Assembly (NCBI GenBank): GCA_963770505.1
Contig: CAVYPR010000001.1
Location: 372,001-436,000, forward strand
Direction of reading: 5' to 3'
Length of the DNA: 64,000 bases
DNA from: CAVYPR01 sp963770505
Lineage (GTDB): Bacteria > Actinomycetota > Acidimicrobiia > Acidimicrobiales > RAAP-2
The position numbers and the translations under genes are program-made. The notes below the pieces were generated by a model. It ran no database searches and was not told the DNA's origin. It worked only from the letters and a program-made list of their open reading frames with translations. Positions 49,577 to 59,129 of this stretch are shown piece after piece. Numbering within the stretch: position 1 is the first letter of the stretch; every line of letters begins with the position of its first letter.

Positions 49577-50103
49577 TCAGAGGGCTCGCAGGTCGTCGAG
49601 CAGGCGGGCGAAGTGCTCCAGGCCGGGGGTCTTCGCGCCGGGGACCTTGGCGGCGTCGTCGTAGCGGCGCAAGGTGAGGGCGTCGGCCGCGAAGGGGCTG
49701 GCGGCGAAGGCCTCCCGGGCCTCCTCGTCGAGGAGGCCCCCCTGGGGACCGAGCGTCCGGCGGGACTCGGGCGACAGGCGCGAGCGGTAGTCGGGGTCGA
49801 TGGTGCACAGGTAGCGCTTGGCCTCCACGTGCAGCCGCACCACCTCGGTCACCTCGGGCCCGAAGGCCTGACGGGCGAGGAAGGCCGCCCGCGCTCTTCG
49901 TGGGGGCGGGGACCCTCGTGCAGCAGCCAGCCCATGTCGTGGAGGAGCGCCGCCGCCACCAGCGCCGCCGGCCGGCCCTCGGCCTCGGCCGCCGTCGCGG
50001 CCTGCAGGGAGTGCTCGGTCACCGTGACCGGTTCGCCCAGGTAGGCCTCCTGGCCGCGGGTCCGCAGCGCCACCAGCACGTCGGTGACCGCCAGGTCGGT
50101 CAC
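49577..50103 (-). pseudogene. PhnZ-like HD-domain protein, frameshifted
   Basis: A GTG at 50103 with AAGGA 8 nt upstream starts VTDLAVTDVLVAL. It continues through YLGEPVTVTEHSLQAA and the HD motif LLHDMGWLL to HEERG. There a missing G (GCGCGGGCGG instead of GCGCGGGGCGG, near 49882) throws the frame. The remainder, AAFLARQAFGPEVTE, VRLHVEAKRYLC, LSPESRRTLGPQGG and LRRYDDAAK, is in another frame to 49577. Together they match the phosphonate-degradation HD oxygenase (PhnZ/TIGR03276-like) group, which includes di-iron oxygenases cleaving organophosphonates. No phn genes are nearby. One base would repair the gene, so a sequencing error is as likely as decay. Confidence 0.72.
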
Positions 50104-50260
50104 CAGCGTGTCCTTCGGGCCCCACCGACATCGACCACGTGCCGACCCTACCGTCCCGTCGCTCGGTCTGCGCCGGGGCCCCCGTCCGGCCGGCGGCCCT
50201 CGCTGGTACCGTGCAGGGCGGGTCCCCCGCCCACGACCGTTCGCCGCACGAGGAGGAGCC

Positions 50261-50635
50261 ATGGCCCAGAGCGCAGGGTTGCACGAGCCCGAAGACCGCC
50301 TCAGCCCCCAGACCATCGACCGCCACCGTGCCATCACCTCGGTCCAAGAGGAGCTGGAGGCGGTGGACTGGTACGACCAGCGGGTGAACGCCACGTCCGA
50401 CCCCGAGCTGGCGGCCGTTCTCGCCCACAACCGCGACGAGGAGAAGGAGCACGCGGCCATGACCCTCGAGTGGCTGCGTCGCCACGACCCGGTTCTCGAC
50501 CGGCACCTGCGGACCTACCTGTTCACCACCGAGCCGGTGACCGAGGTCGAGCACGAGGCCCAGGGTGAAGCTCCCGGGCCCGACGCCGGGGACGGGTCGC
50601 TGGGGATCGGGGGGTTGAGGGGGGAGGCCCAGTGA
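50261..50635 (+). CDS. Encapsulated ferritin-like protein (EncFtn)
   Basis: 124 residues from an ATG 6 nt after AGGAGGAG. Two helices carry the EncFtn iron ligands: Glu of SVQEELEAVDWYDQR and the Glu/His of HNRDEEKEHAAM. The C-terminal tail DGSLGIGGLRGE matches the cargo-loading peptide that docks inside encapsulin shells. Family members form annular decamers with ferroxidase activity that feed iron into the shell. Its stop overlaps the encapsulin start (GTGA), so the two are translationally coupled. Confidence 0.95.
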   Translation: MAQSAGLHEPEDRLSPQTIDRHRAITSVQEELEAVDWYDQRVNATSDPELAAVLAHNRDEEKEHAAMTLEWLRRHDPVLDRHLRTYLFTTEPVTEVEHEAQGEAPGPDAGDGSLGIGGLRGEAQ

Positions 50636-51432
50636 GCCACCTCCTGCGTTCGCACGCCCCGGTCACCGAGGCCGGTTGGGAGCAGCTGGACGCCGAGGCC
50701 CGCCAGCGCCTCGTCCCCGCCCTGGCCGCCCGCAAGCTGGTCGACTTCAGCGGGCCGCTGGGCTGGGGCCACTCGGCCACCAACCTCGGCCACGCCGCCG
50801 ACCTGGAGGGCCCCGGCGATGGCCTGGCGGCACGGCGGCGTTCCGTCCTGCCCCTGGTGGAGCTGCGGGCCGACTTCACCCTGTCACGGGCCGACCTGCT
50901 CGACGCCGACCGCGGGGCCGACGACATCGAGCTGGGCCCGCTCGACGAGGCCGCCCGCCGCATCGCCCACGCCGAGAACGTGGCGGTCTTCCACGGATGG
51001 CCGGCGGCCGGCATCACCGGCATCACCGAAGCCTCGCCCCACACCCCGCAGTCCCTGGGCCCCGAGTACGCCGACTACCCCGCCCGGGTGGCCCGGGCCG
51101 TCGAGGTCCTGCGCGACGCCGGGGTGAGCGGCCCCTACGGCCTGGCCCTGGGGCCCGACGGCTACCGTGGCGTCGTCGAGACGACCGAGCACGGCGGGCT
51201 CATCGTCTTCGACCACCTCCGCCAGATCCTCGACGGGCCCATCGTCTGGTCGCCCGGGGTGACCGGGGCCGTGGTGGTGAGCCTCCGGGGAGGCGACTTC
51301 GTCTTCGAGTCGGGCCAGGACCTGTCGATCGGCTACTCCCACCACGACGGCGACGTGGTCCACCTCTACTTGGAGGAGAGCTTCAGCTTCCGGGTGGCCT
51401 CGCCCGACGCCGCGGTGACCCTCGGGGCGTAA
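50632..51432 (+). CDS. Family 1 encapsulin nanocompartment shell protein
   Basis: 266 residues, GTG start overlapping the cargo stop. Sequence features of the HK97-fold shell are plain: N-terminal LLRSHAPVTEAGWEQLDAEA, RKLVDFSGPLGWGHSATNLG, the AENVAVFHGW stretch, and the C-terminal LSIGYSHHDGDVVHLYLEESFSFRV. It assembles into an icosahedral cage that stores iron with the adjacent EncFtn. A terminator-like hairpin overlaps the stop. Confidence 0.96.
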   Translation: MSHLLRSHAPVTEAGWEQLDAEARQRLVPALAARKLVDFSGPLGWGHSATNLGHAADLEGPGDGLAARRRSVLPLVELRADFTLSRADLLDADRGADDIELGPLDEAARRIAHAENVAVFHGWPAAGITGITEASPHTPQSLGPEYADYPARVARAVEVLRDAGVSGPYGLALGPDGYRGVVETTEHGGLIVFDHLRQILDGPIVWSPGVTGAVVVSLRGGDFVFESGQDLSIGYSHHDGDVVHLYLEESFSFRVASPDAAVTLGA

Positions 51433-51453
51433 GGGCGCGCGGCTGCCCCGAGG
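51420..51453 (+). terminator. Hairpin at the end of the encapsulin gene
   Basis: A perfect 9-bp inverted repeat, CCTCGGGGC/GCCCCGAGG, with a 16-nt loop spans the encapsulin stop codon. There is no T-run after it. It would separate the encapsulin operon from the acetyltransferase-deacetylase pair. Confidence 0.45.
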
Positions 51454-51503
51454 AGGGACGTACGACCCTGGCCGCCGCCGGGCTCGGGGCCCACGATGGA
51501 GTC

Positions 51504-52138
51504 GTGGGCGCCGAGAAGCGATCGCCGGTGCGTGACGCCGGGAACCTCGAGGAGCAGGCCGCGCCGGCTCCTTCGGCGCGGGCCGGCCTGCCGCCGGGCT
51601 ACCCGTCGGACCTCGAGGGCACCGAGCTCCTCGACGACGGGACCCTCGTCGAGGTCCGGCCCATCCGCCCTGCCGACGCCGACGCCCTCGGCGCCTTCCA
51701 CCTGGGGCTGTCGTCGAACTCGGTGCGCCTCCGGTTCTTCGGGGCCCACCCCCGGCTCTCGCCGGTCGAGATCGAGCGGTTCACCTGCCTCGACTACCGG
51801 GACCGGCTGGCCCTGGTGGCCGTGGTGCACGGGCGACTCACGGGCGTCGCCCGCTACGACCGGCGGGGCGCCGAAGAGGCCGAGGTGGCCTTCGTGGTGG
51901 CCGACGAGTACCAGCACCACGGCATCGGGACCCGGCTGCTCGAGCGGTTGGCCCAGGCGGCCCGCCAGCGGGGGATCACCTCGTTCTTTGCCGAGACGCT
52001 GGCCGAGAACCGGCGCATGCTCGACGTCTTCTTCCACTCGGGCTACCCGGTGACCGCCGACGGCGACGGCGAGCTGGTGGACATCCGGTTCCCGATCGTG
52101 CCGGCCGCACCGCGGCGGCCCGAGGGGGGACCGGCGCC

Positions 52139-52145
<7 letters not shown>
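51504..52145 (+). CDS. GNAT family N-acetyltransferase
   Basis: 213 residues from a GTG. The GNAT core starts at LVEVRPIRPADADAL, with RLRFFGAHPRLSPVEIERFTC, the beta-4 strand AEVAFVVADEYQHHGIGTRLLERL (acetyl-CoA pyrophosphate loop HHGIGT) and FFAETLAENRRMLDVFFHSGY. This is the style of protein lysine acetyltransferases of the Pat/AcuA kind. Its stop overlaps the start of the deacetylase gene by 7 bp, so a reversible acetylation pair is likely. The target is unknown; acetyl-CoA synthetase or the nearby acetate enzymes are candidates by analogy with acuABC. Confidence 0.87.
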
Positions 52146-53164
<1,019 letters not shown>

Positions 53165-53192
53165 CCAGGACCGGTGCCCGGGTGCCGGCGGG

Positions 53193-53687
53193 TCAGGACG
53201 TCTCGTGGAGCACGAGGACCGGGCAGTGGGCGCTGCTCACGCAGTGCTCGCTCACCGACCCGAGCAGCATCCCGGCGAACTGGCCGCGACCTCGGCTGCC
53301 CACCACCAGCAGGTCGGCGCCCCGGGAGGCCTCCACCAGGACCGGGGCCGGGTGCCCCTCGACGACGGTGGTGTGGATGTCGAGGCCGGGGTGCGAGGCC
53401 CGTACCGGCTCGGTGACCTGGTCCAGCAGTCGCTGAGCGTCGTTGGCGGGCTGGTAGTCGCCCGGGACGGGGGCGGCGGCCCATCCCACGGCCGTCGGCC
53501 ACTCCCACGACGCCACGACCTGGAGCGACGCCCCGGTGAGTTCCGCCTGCCGAGCGGCCCAGCCCAGGGCGGCAATCGAGGAGTCCGAGCCGTCGACGCC
53601 CACCACGATCCGGTGCGAACCCGGCGGCCACTCGGGCAGCCCGTCGATCTGCGCCGCCTCGTCTGCGTGCTTCTTCCTGTGGGCCAT
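53193..53687 (-). CDS. Universal stress protein (UspA family)
   Basis: 164 residues from ATG with GGAGG 4 nt upstream. IVVGVDGSDSSIAALGWA opens the domain, and GSRGRGQFAGMLLGSVSEHC gives the G-2x-G-9x-G(S) ATP-binding signature, followed by PVLVLHE. About 20 charged N-terminal residues precede the domain. It sits beside the histidine kinase and in the DosR-like island. Usp proteins are the most typical members of DosR regulons. Confidence 0.92.
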   Translation of the reverse strand: MAHRKKHADEAAQIDGLPEWPPGSHRIVVGVDGSDSSIAALGWAARQAELTGASLQVVASWEWPTAVGWAAAPVPGDYQPANDAQRLLDQVTEPVRASHPGLDIHTTVVEGHPAPVLVEASRGADLLVVGSRGRGQFAGMLLGSVSEHCVSSAHCPVLVLHETS

Positions 53688-53774
53688 CGTGCCTCCGGGT
53701 TCGCGGGGTCGTCGGGCCTGCACACTACCGACCCCGGCGGCCGGGCCGGCCGGGGGGCGCTGCCGCGCGGGCGC

Positions 53775-54944
53775 TCAGCTCCGAAGAGGCACCCGCCAGG
53801 TGAGCCGGGTGCCGCCGCCCTCGGCCGGCTCGACGGTGCACCGGCCGCCGAGCTTGTCGGCCCGACGGCGGGCGTTGACCAGTCCCATCCCGCCCTCACC
53901 GGACGCCGGTTCGCGCCTCCCCGGCTCGTCGCCGTCGACACCCACCCCGTTATCGGTGATCGTGACGGCGCACCAGCGGTCGGCCACAACGATCGAGACG
54001 CTGGCCTTGGACGCACGGGCGTGACGGGCCACGTTGGTTAGCGCCTCGCGCACGATGGCTCGCACCTCCTGGGCGATCTCGGGATCCACGGCGGTGTCGA
54101 CCGGCCCGTCGAAGGTCACCCGAACCTCGAACCCGGTGACCTCATCGAGCTCGTGCACCAGCTCCACCACGTCGGAGCGGAGGCCGGGCCCGTGGTCAGC
54201 CGAGGTGAGCTCGAAGATGGTGGAGCGGATCTGACGGATGGTCTCGTCGATGTCGGAGACCGCCTTCTCCAGGCGGTTTCCGATGCCTGTCGACGATGCG
54301 AGTCGCTGCATCCCCTGCAGGGAGAGGCCGACCGCGAACAACCGTTGGATGACCGCGTCGTGCAGGTCCCGTGCGATCCGTTCACGGTCGTCGAGGACGG
54401 CCAGCTGTTGGACGCGCTGGTGGAGCTGGGCGTTCTCGATGGCGATCCCGGCGGAGGCGGCCAGCGCCGTCACCATCGCCTCGTCGTCGGTGGTGAACTC
54501 GGCCGCACCGATCTTCTCGGTGAGGTAGAGGTTGCCGTAGACGGCGTCGCGGACCTTGACCGAGACGCCGAGGAACGAGTGCATGTCCGGGTGGTTGGCC
54601 GGGAAGCCGTAGTGGCCGGGGTGGGTCCCGATGTCGGCGAGCCGCAGCGGACGGGGGTCGGAGATCAGCAGCCCGAGGATCCCGCGTCCGGCCGGGAGTT
54701 CGCCGATGCGGTGCGCCACTTCGGTGTCGAGGCCGACGGTGATGAACTCGGCCAGGCCGTCACGTTCGGCGTTCAGCACGCCCATGGCGCCGTAGCGGGC
54801 GCCGACGAGGGCGCAGGCCTCCTGGGCCATGCGCTCGAGGAGCGAGGGGAGGTCGAGGTCGGCTTCCAAGAGGAGCATCGCCGACACGAGACGGCGGAGC
54901 TTGTCTGGATCGTCGATGGTCCGCAGCGGCATCGCCCGCATCAT
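53775..54944 (-). CDS. GAF-domain sensor histidine kinase (DosS/DevS-like, one GAF)
   Basis: 389 residues; the ATG at 54944 has GGAGGGCGGG upstream. A single GAF domain (about 20-165) closely follows DosS/DosT GAF-A: YGAMGVLNAERDGL, IGELPAGRGILGLLI, LRLADIGTHPGHYGF and the PANHPDMHSFLGV loop. The His of that loop may correspond to the haem-ligand His of DosS, from memory of the family. HisKA_3 has RERIARDLHDAVIQRLF with the phospho-His. The HATPase has NVARHARAS, DNGVGV and GGMGLVNA. It should phosphorylate a NarL-type regulator; the DevR-like protein at 60.3 kb is the natural partner. Mycobacterial DosS has two GAFs, so this one is shorter. Confidence 0.9.
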   Translation of the reverse strand: MMRAMPLRTIDDPDKLRRLVSAMLLLEADLDLPSLLERMAQEACALVGARYGAMGVLNAERDGLAEFITVGLDTEVAHRIGELPAGRGILGLLISDPRPLRLADIGTHPGHYGFPANHPDMHSFLGVSVKVRDAVYGNLYLTEKIGAAEFTTDDEAMVTALAASAGIAIENAQLHQRVQQLAVLDDRERIARDLHDAVIQRLFAVGLSLQGMQRLASSTGIGNRLEKAVSDIDETIRQIRSTIFELTSADHGPGLRSDVVELVHELDEVTGFEVRVTFDGPVDTAVDPEIAQEVRAIVREALTNVARHARASKASVSIVVADRWCAVTITDNGVGVDGDEPGRREPASGEGGMGLVNARRRADKLGGRCTVEPAEGGGTRLTWRVPLRS

Positions 54945-55111
54945 GCCACCCGCCCTCCGCCAAGGCACCGGAAACCACGCCCCGGCGCCGGACCGACGCA
55001 GCCGCCGGCGGTCAGGATCCGCCGTGATCGGCCCGGGCTGCCGGCCGGTGGGCCACCCGTCGGACCCGGCGGCCCGCGGACCGGTGCGGGCCGCCCGCAA
55101 GCCCACGCCGC

Positions 55112-55321
55112 TCAGGCGCCCACGCCGGCTCGGATGGACGCCTCGAGGTCGGCACGGACCTCGCGGATCACCTCCCGGCGATGGGTCAACGAGGCCCGGT
55201 AGGAGGCATTGTCGGTGTTGGCGATCTCACTGGTGAACTCGCCGAGCTCCCCGTCGATCACCCCGAGCAGCGTCGCCGCCTGCTCTGCGGTCAGCTCCAG
55301 GTGGACGTCCCGATCAGCCAT
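55112..55321 (-). CDS. Small acidic hypothetical protein
   Basis: 69 residues from an ATG 7 nt after AGGAGG. It is helical: HLELTAEQAATLLGVIDGELGEFTSE, then HRREVIREVRADLEASI. No known domain is recognised. It is divergent from the two-TM protein gene, and the shared intergenic region holds three DosR-like palindromes, so it is probably part of that regulon. Confidence 0.7.
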   Translation of the reverse strand: MADRDVHLELTAEQAATLLGVIDGELGEFTSEIANTDNASYRASLTHRREVIREVRADLEASIRAGVGA

Positions 55322-55404
55322 GGTCCGCCTCCTTCCTCTGGCGTCCCGTCGCGCCGTCGCGGCGGGCCCACCGTGAGTCTCCCCTTTCCCACGCTCGGGC
55401 GGCA

Positions 55405-55418
55405 GGGCCGGAAGTCCC
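55405..55418 (-). promoter_or_regulatory. DosR-like box, minus-oriented
   Basis: Read on the minus strand, GGGACTTCCGGCCC matches the mycobacterial DosR consensus GGGACTTTNGTCCC at all but two positions. It lies 84 bp upstream of the small acidic protein gene and 41 bp (about four turns) from the next box. Confidence 0.6.
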
Positions 55419-55445
55419 AGCCGGCGCGGCCCGTCGGGCGGTCGT

Positions 55446-55480
55446 CATGGGACCTTCGTCCCCGGCGGCGGGACCTTCGG
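55446..55480 (+). promoter_or_regulatory. Two tandem DosR-like boxes
   Basis: GGGACCTTCGTCCC at 55446-55459 differs from the mycobacterial DosR consensus at one fixed position. A second copy, GGGACCTTCGGCAC, lies at 55467-55480, exactly 21 bp downstream. Two sites two helical turns apart is how DosR binds strong promoters. They lie 88-122 bp upstream of the membrane-protein start at 55568. Confidence 0.75.
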
Positions 55481-55567
55481 CACTGTCAGGTGGCCGTTCA
55501 GGGCGTCACGGTTATCCCAGGCTCCGCGAGGCGGGGTCCACGAGTCGGACGAGAAGGAGACGACAAG

Positions 55568-56146
55568 ATGAAGAGGAAGAACTTGGACATGGTGCTCACC
55601 GGCATCGGGGCGGGGGTCTGCGTGCTCCTCCTCGTGGCCGGGGGGCTGTTGGTCTGGGCGGGCAGCTTCGCCAACAACCAGGTGCACGATCAGCTGTCCC
55701 GCCAGAACATCTACTTCTCGCCGACGTCGGTGATGAACACACCGAAGTCCGAGACATACCCGCAGCGGTCGGTGATCGAGCAGTACGCGGGGCAAGAGGT
55801 GCTGACCGGGGCCCAGGCCAAGGCCTACGCCTACAAGGTCCAGCACGACGTGTGGTCGCTCCCGTACCACGGGGTCTACGCCACAATTGCCACCGCGGCC
55901 TACAAGCACCCGACAACAGCGAAGCTGAAGGCCCTGGTCACAGTCAGCTTCAAGGGGACCACCCTGCAGGGGCTCCTCCTCGAGGCCTACGCCTTCTCGG
56001 TGTTCGGTGAGATCGCCAACATCGCCGCCATCGCCTGCTTCGTGCTGGCGGGGGTGATGCTCATCTTGACCCTGCTGGGCTTCTGGCACCTGCGAAAGGT
56101 GACAGAGGACGAGCAGTTCCCGCGCCAGAAGGCGGCAGCGGCGTAG
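55568..56146 (+). CDS. Two-TM actinobacterial membrane protein
   Basis: 192 residues from ATG with AGAAGGAG 8 nt upstream. A transmembrane helix at about 8-31 and one at about 152-176 flank an exported loop with SRQNIYFSP, VIEQYAGQEVLTG and FKGTTLQGLLLEAYAFS. Such proteins are often labelled 'aromatic ring-opening dioxygenase LigA', but nothing here supports an enzyme. They are common in actinobacteria and of unknown role. Two DosR-like boxes precede the gene, so hypoxic induction is predicted. Confidence 0.82.
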   Translation: MKRKNLDMVLTGIGAGVCVLLLVAGGLLVWAGSFANNQVHDQLSRQNIYFSPTSVMNTPKSETYPQRSVIEQYAGQEVLTGAQAKAYAYKVQHDVWSLPYHGVYATIATAAYKHPTTAKLKALVTVSFKGTTLQGLLLEAYAFSVFGEIANIAAIACFVLAGVMLILTLLGFWHLRKVTEDEQFPRQKAAAA

Positions 56147-56225
56147 CGCTCACGAGTCCGGTAACCGGACACGCCACATGGGCCCGGCCGGGGGATCCCC
56201 GGCCGGGCTCCGGCGCGCCCGGGTC

Positions 56226-56239
56226 GTGACCTTCGGCCC
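56226..56239 (+). promoter_or_regulatory. DosR-like box upstream of the STAS gene
   Basis: GTGACCTTCGGCCC matches the other boxes of this island (GGGACCTTCGTCCC) at 12 of 14 positions. It lies 35 bp before the STAS-domain ATG. Confidence 0.55.
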
Positions 56240-56274
56240 TTGATGGGGACGGCGGATCGGCGCACGCTGCGGGC

Positions 56275-56634
56275 ATGGGTGGGAACCTGGAAGTGGGACC
56301 GCTAGATGAAGTCCCGGCGTGGCACCACGACGTGGCCCTCGAGCTCTGGGTGGACGCAGAGCGGAGCCCCGTCCGGGTGCGCCTCGCCGGGACGCTCGAC
56401 GAGGCGACCTCGCCCAGCCTGTCGGCGGTGGTGGCCGACCTGCTGGGCTCAGGCGTCCGCCACTTCGAGTTCGTGACCGACGGGCTGCGAACGGTGGGAC
56501 CGGGCGGCTGGGCCGCGCTGGAGGCCATTGCGAGGATGGTGGAGCGCTCGGGCGGGACGGTCCGCCGCCTTCCCCCTCATACGTGGTCAGACGCCACGGG
56601 GGGATCGGGCCCGGCGGCCCCGGCGGGCAGGTAG
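56275..56634 (+). CDS. STAS-domain protein (anti-sigma-factor-antagonist-like)
   Basis: 119 residues. It has the STAS order: VRVRLAGTLDEATSPSLSAVVADLL, HFEFVTDGLRTVGPGGWAALEAIARMVERSGGTVRR. The usual D-S-x-G phosphorylation loop reads TVGPGG here, with no Ser at the phosphoacceptor position, so switching by a SpoIIAB-type kinase is doubtful. A DosR-like box sits 35 bp upstream, linking it to the same regulon as its neighbours. It is convergent with the phosphoketolase gene, 15 bp apart. Confidence 0.75.
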   Translation: MGGNLEVGPLDEVPAWHHDVALELWVDAERSPVRVRLAGTLDEATSPSLSAVVADLLGSGVRHFEFVTDGLRTVGPGGWAALEAIARMVERSGGTVRRLPPHTWSDATGGSGPAAPAGR

Positions 56635-56649
56635 GGCGCGGCCGCCGCC

Positions 56650-59046
56650 TCAGCCGGGCGCGGCCAGTGAACTCCACCGCCAGTCGGCGACCTCGGGCGG
56701 GTCCTCGCCGTGCAGGCGCGTGTACCGGCGGGCGTCGAGGCGGGCGTCCACCATGCGCTGCCGCAGGGCCGCGGTGCGCTCGCCGAGGCCGGGCACGCGG
56801 TCCAAGACGTCCATCACCAGGTGAAAGCGGTCGAGGTCGTTCATCATGACCATGTCGAAGGGGGTGGTGGTCGTGCCCTCCTCCTTGTAGCCGCGCACGT
56901 GGAAGCTGTGGTGGTTGGTGCGGCGGTAGGTCAGCCGGTGGATCAACCACGGGTAGCCGTGGTGGGCGAAGATCACCGGACGATCGGCCGTGAAGATGGT
57001 GTCGAACTCCGCGTCGGGCAGTCCGTGCGGATGCTCGCTCTCGGGCTCGAGGCGCATCAGGTCGACCACGTTGACCACCCGCACCAAGAGGTCCGGCAGG
57101 TGCCGGCGGAGGAGGTCCACCGCGGCCAGGGTCTCGAGCGTGGGCACGTCGCCGCAGCAGGCCATGACCACGTCGGGCTGGGCGCCCTCGTCATTGGAGG
57201 CGAACTCCCAGATGCCGAGCCCACGGGTGCAGTGGTCGACGGCCTGGTCGAGGTCGAGCCACTGCAACTCGGGCTGCTTGCCGGCCACGATCACGTTGAC
57301 GTAGTCGCGGCTGCGCAGACAGTGGTCCGCCACCGACAAGAGGCAGTTGGCGTCGGGGGGCAGGTAGACCCGGACCACGCTGGCCTTCTTGTTCACCACG
57401 TTGTCGATGAAGCCCGGGTCCTGGTGGGAGAAGCCGTTGTGGTCCTGGCGCCACACGTGGCTCGACAGCAGGTAGGTGAGGGACGAGATCGGCCGGCGCC
57501 ACGGGATGTCCCGGCTGGTCTTCAGCCACTTCGCATGCTGGTTGAACATCGAGTCGACCACGTGGGCGAACGCCTCGTAGCTGTTGAGGAGGCCGTGACG
57601 GCCGGTCAGCAGGTAACCCTCCAGCCAGCCCTGGCACTGGTGCTCGGAGAGGACCTCCATCACCCGCCCGTCGGGCGCCAGGTGGTCGTCATCGGGGACG
57701 AGCTCGGCGTCCCAGGTCCGGTCGGTCACCTCGAAGAGGTCCTGCAGCCGGTTGGACGCCGTCTCGTCTGGACCGAAGACCCGGAACGAGGTGGGGTTGG
57801 ACCCGAGGGTGTCGCGCAGGAACCCGCCGAGCACCCGCGTGGCTTCGGCGGTCGTCGAGCCGGGGGACGGCACCGTCACGGCGTAGGTGCGGAAGTCGGG
57901 CAGGTCCAGGTCGGAGCGGAGCAGGCCGCCGTTGGCGTGGGGGCTGTCGCTCATCCGGCGGTCCCCCCGGGGAGCGAACCGCAGGATCCCCTCGACCGGC
58001 CGCCCGTCGTGGTCGAAGAGCTCGTCGGGGCGGTAGCTGCGGAGCCAGGCGTCGAGGACGGCGAGGTGCTCGGGGTTGGCCCGGACGTCGGCTACGGGGA
58101 TCTGATGGGCCCGGAAGGTCCCCTCGATCTTGAGACCGTCGACCGTCTTGGGCCCGGTCCAGCCCTTGGGCGTCCGCAGGATCAGCATCGGCCACCTCGG
58201 CCGACCCGTCCACCCCCGGGACCGGGCGGAGTCCCAGATCTCGTCGATCTCGGCCAGGGCGGCGTCGAGGGCCGTGGCCAGCCGACGGTGCACCGCCATG
58301 TGGTCCTCGTCGTCGAAGCCCCCCTCGACCACCAACGGGTGGTAGCCGTAGCCGGAGAAGTGGTCGAGCAGCTCGGCCGCCGGGATGCGGGCGAGCACCG
58401 TCGGCGCGCCGATCTTGTAGCCGTTCAGGTGCAGGATCGGCAGGACCGCGCCGTCCCGACGGGGGTCGAGGAATTTGTTGGAGTGCCAGCCGGCGGCCGC
58501 CGGTCCGGTCTCGGCCTCCCCGTCGCCGACCACGCAGGCCACCACCAGGCCGAGATTGTCGAAGGCGGCGCCGAAGGCGTGGCTGAGCGAGTAGCCGAGC
58601 TCGCCGCCCTCGTGGATGGAGCCGGGGGTCTCGGCCCCGCAGTGGCTGGGGATGCCGCCGGGAAAGGAGAACTGGCGGAAGAGGCGGCCCATTCCCGCGG
58701 CGTCTCGGGTGACGTGGGGGAAGCGCTCGGTGTAGGTCCCCTCCAGCCAGGCGTTGGCGACCATGGCCGCGCCGCCGTGTCCGGGGCCGCAGACGAAGAC
58801 CATGCTCCGGTCACCGGCCACGATGCAGCGGCTGAGGTGGGCGTAGAGGAGGTTGAGGCCGGGGCTGGTGCCCCAGTGGCCGAGGAGGCGGGGCTTGATC
58901 TGCCCGGGCGCCAGCGGTTCGCGCAGGAGGGGGTTGTCCGTCAGGTAGATCTGGCCTGCGGCCAGGTAGTTTGCGGCGCGGAAGTACAGGTCGAGGTCAG
59001 AGAGCGTTGCACCGACCGCGGGGGCGGACTGGTCGAGGTCGGTCAT
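56650..59046 (-). CDS. xfp: Xylulose-5-phosphate/fructose-6-phosphate phosphoketolase
   Basis: 798 residues from ATG with GGAGGAG 4 nt upstream, the normal length. Thiamine-diphosphate enzyme motifs are GHWGTSPGLNLLYAHL, CGPGHGGAAM, GDGEAETGPAAAGW (Mg/ThDP motif) and HLNGYKIGAPT. DHNGFSHQDPGF and the C-terminal RGYKEEGTTTTPFDM are family hallmarks. It makes acetyl phosphate plus glyceraldehyde-3-P or erythrose-4-P. It is divergent from acetate kinase by 83 bp, which together give ATP and acetate without oxygen. Confidence 0.97.
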   Translation of the reverse strand: MTDLDQSAPAVGATLSDLDLYFRAANYLAAGQIYLTDNPLLREPLAPGQIKPRLLGHWGTSPGLNLLYAHLSRCIVAGDRSMVFVCGPGHGGAAMVANAWLEGTYTERFPHVTRDAAGMGRLFRQFSFPGGIPSHCGAETPGSIHEGGELGYSLSHAFGAAFDNLGLVVACVVGDGEAETGPAAAGWHSNKFLDPRRDGAVLPILHLNGYKIGAPTVLARIPAAELLDHFSGYGYHPLVVEGGFDDEDHMAVHRRLATALDAALAEIDEIWDSARSRGWTGRPRWPMLILRTPKGWTGPKTVDGLKIEGTFRAHQIPVADVRANPEHLAVLDAWLRSYRPDELFDHDGRPVEGILRFAPRGDRRMSDSPHANGGLLRSDLDLPDFRTYAVTVPSPGSTTAEATRVLGGFLRDTLGSNPTSFRVFGPDETASNRLQDLFEVTDRTWDAELVPDDDHLAPDGRVMEVLSEHQCQGWLEGYLLTGRHGLLNSYEAFAHVVDSMFNQHAKWLKTSRDIPWRRPISSLTYLLSSHVWRQDHNGFSHQDPGFIDNVVNKKASVVRVYLPPDANCLLSVADHCLRSRDYVNVIVAGKQPELQWLDLDQAVDHCTRGLGIWEFASNDEGAQPDVVMACCGDVPTLETLAAVDLLRRHLPDLLVRVVNVVDLMRLEPESEHPHGLPDAEFDTIFTADRPVIFAHHGYPWLIHRLTYRRTNHHSFHVRGYKEEGTTTTPFDMVMMNDLDRFHLVMDVLDRVPGLGERTAALRQRMVDARLDARRYTRLHGEDPPEVADWRWSSLAAPG

Positions 59047-59129
59047 CGGGCTCCTCCGTCGGCGCGTGTGGCGCGCGCCGCGCCTGGCCACCCTAACGGG
59101 GGCACGCGGCCCTCTGGCATGGTGGGGCG

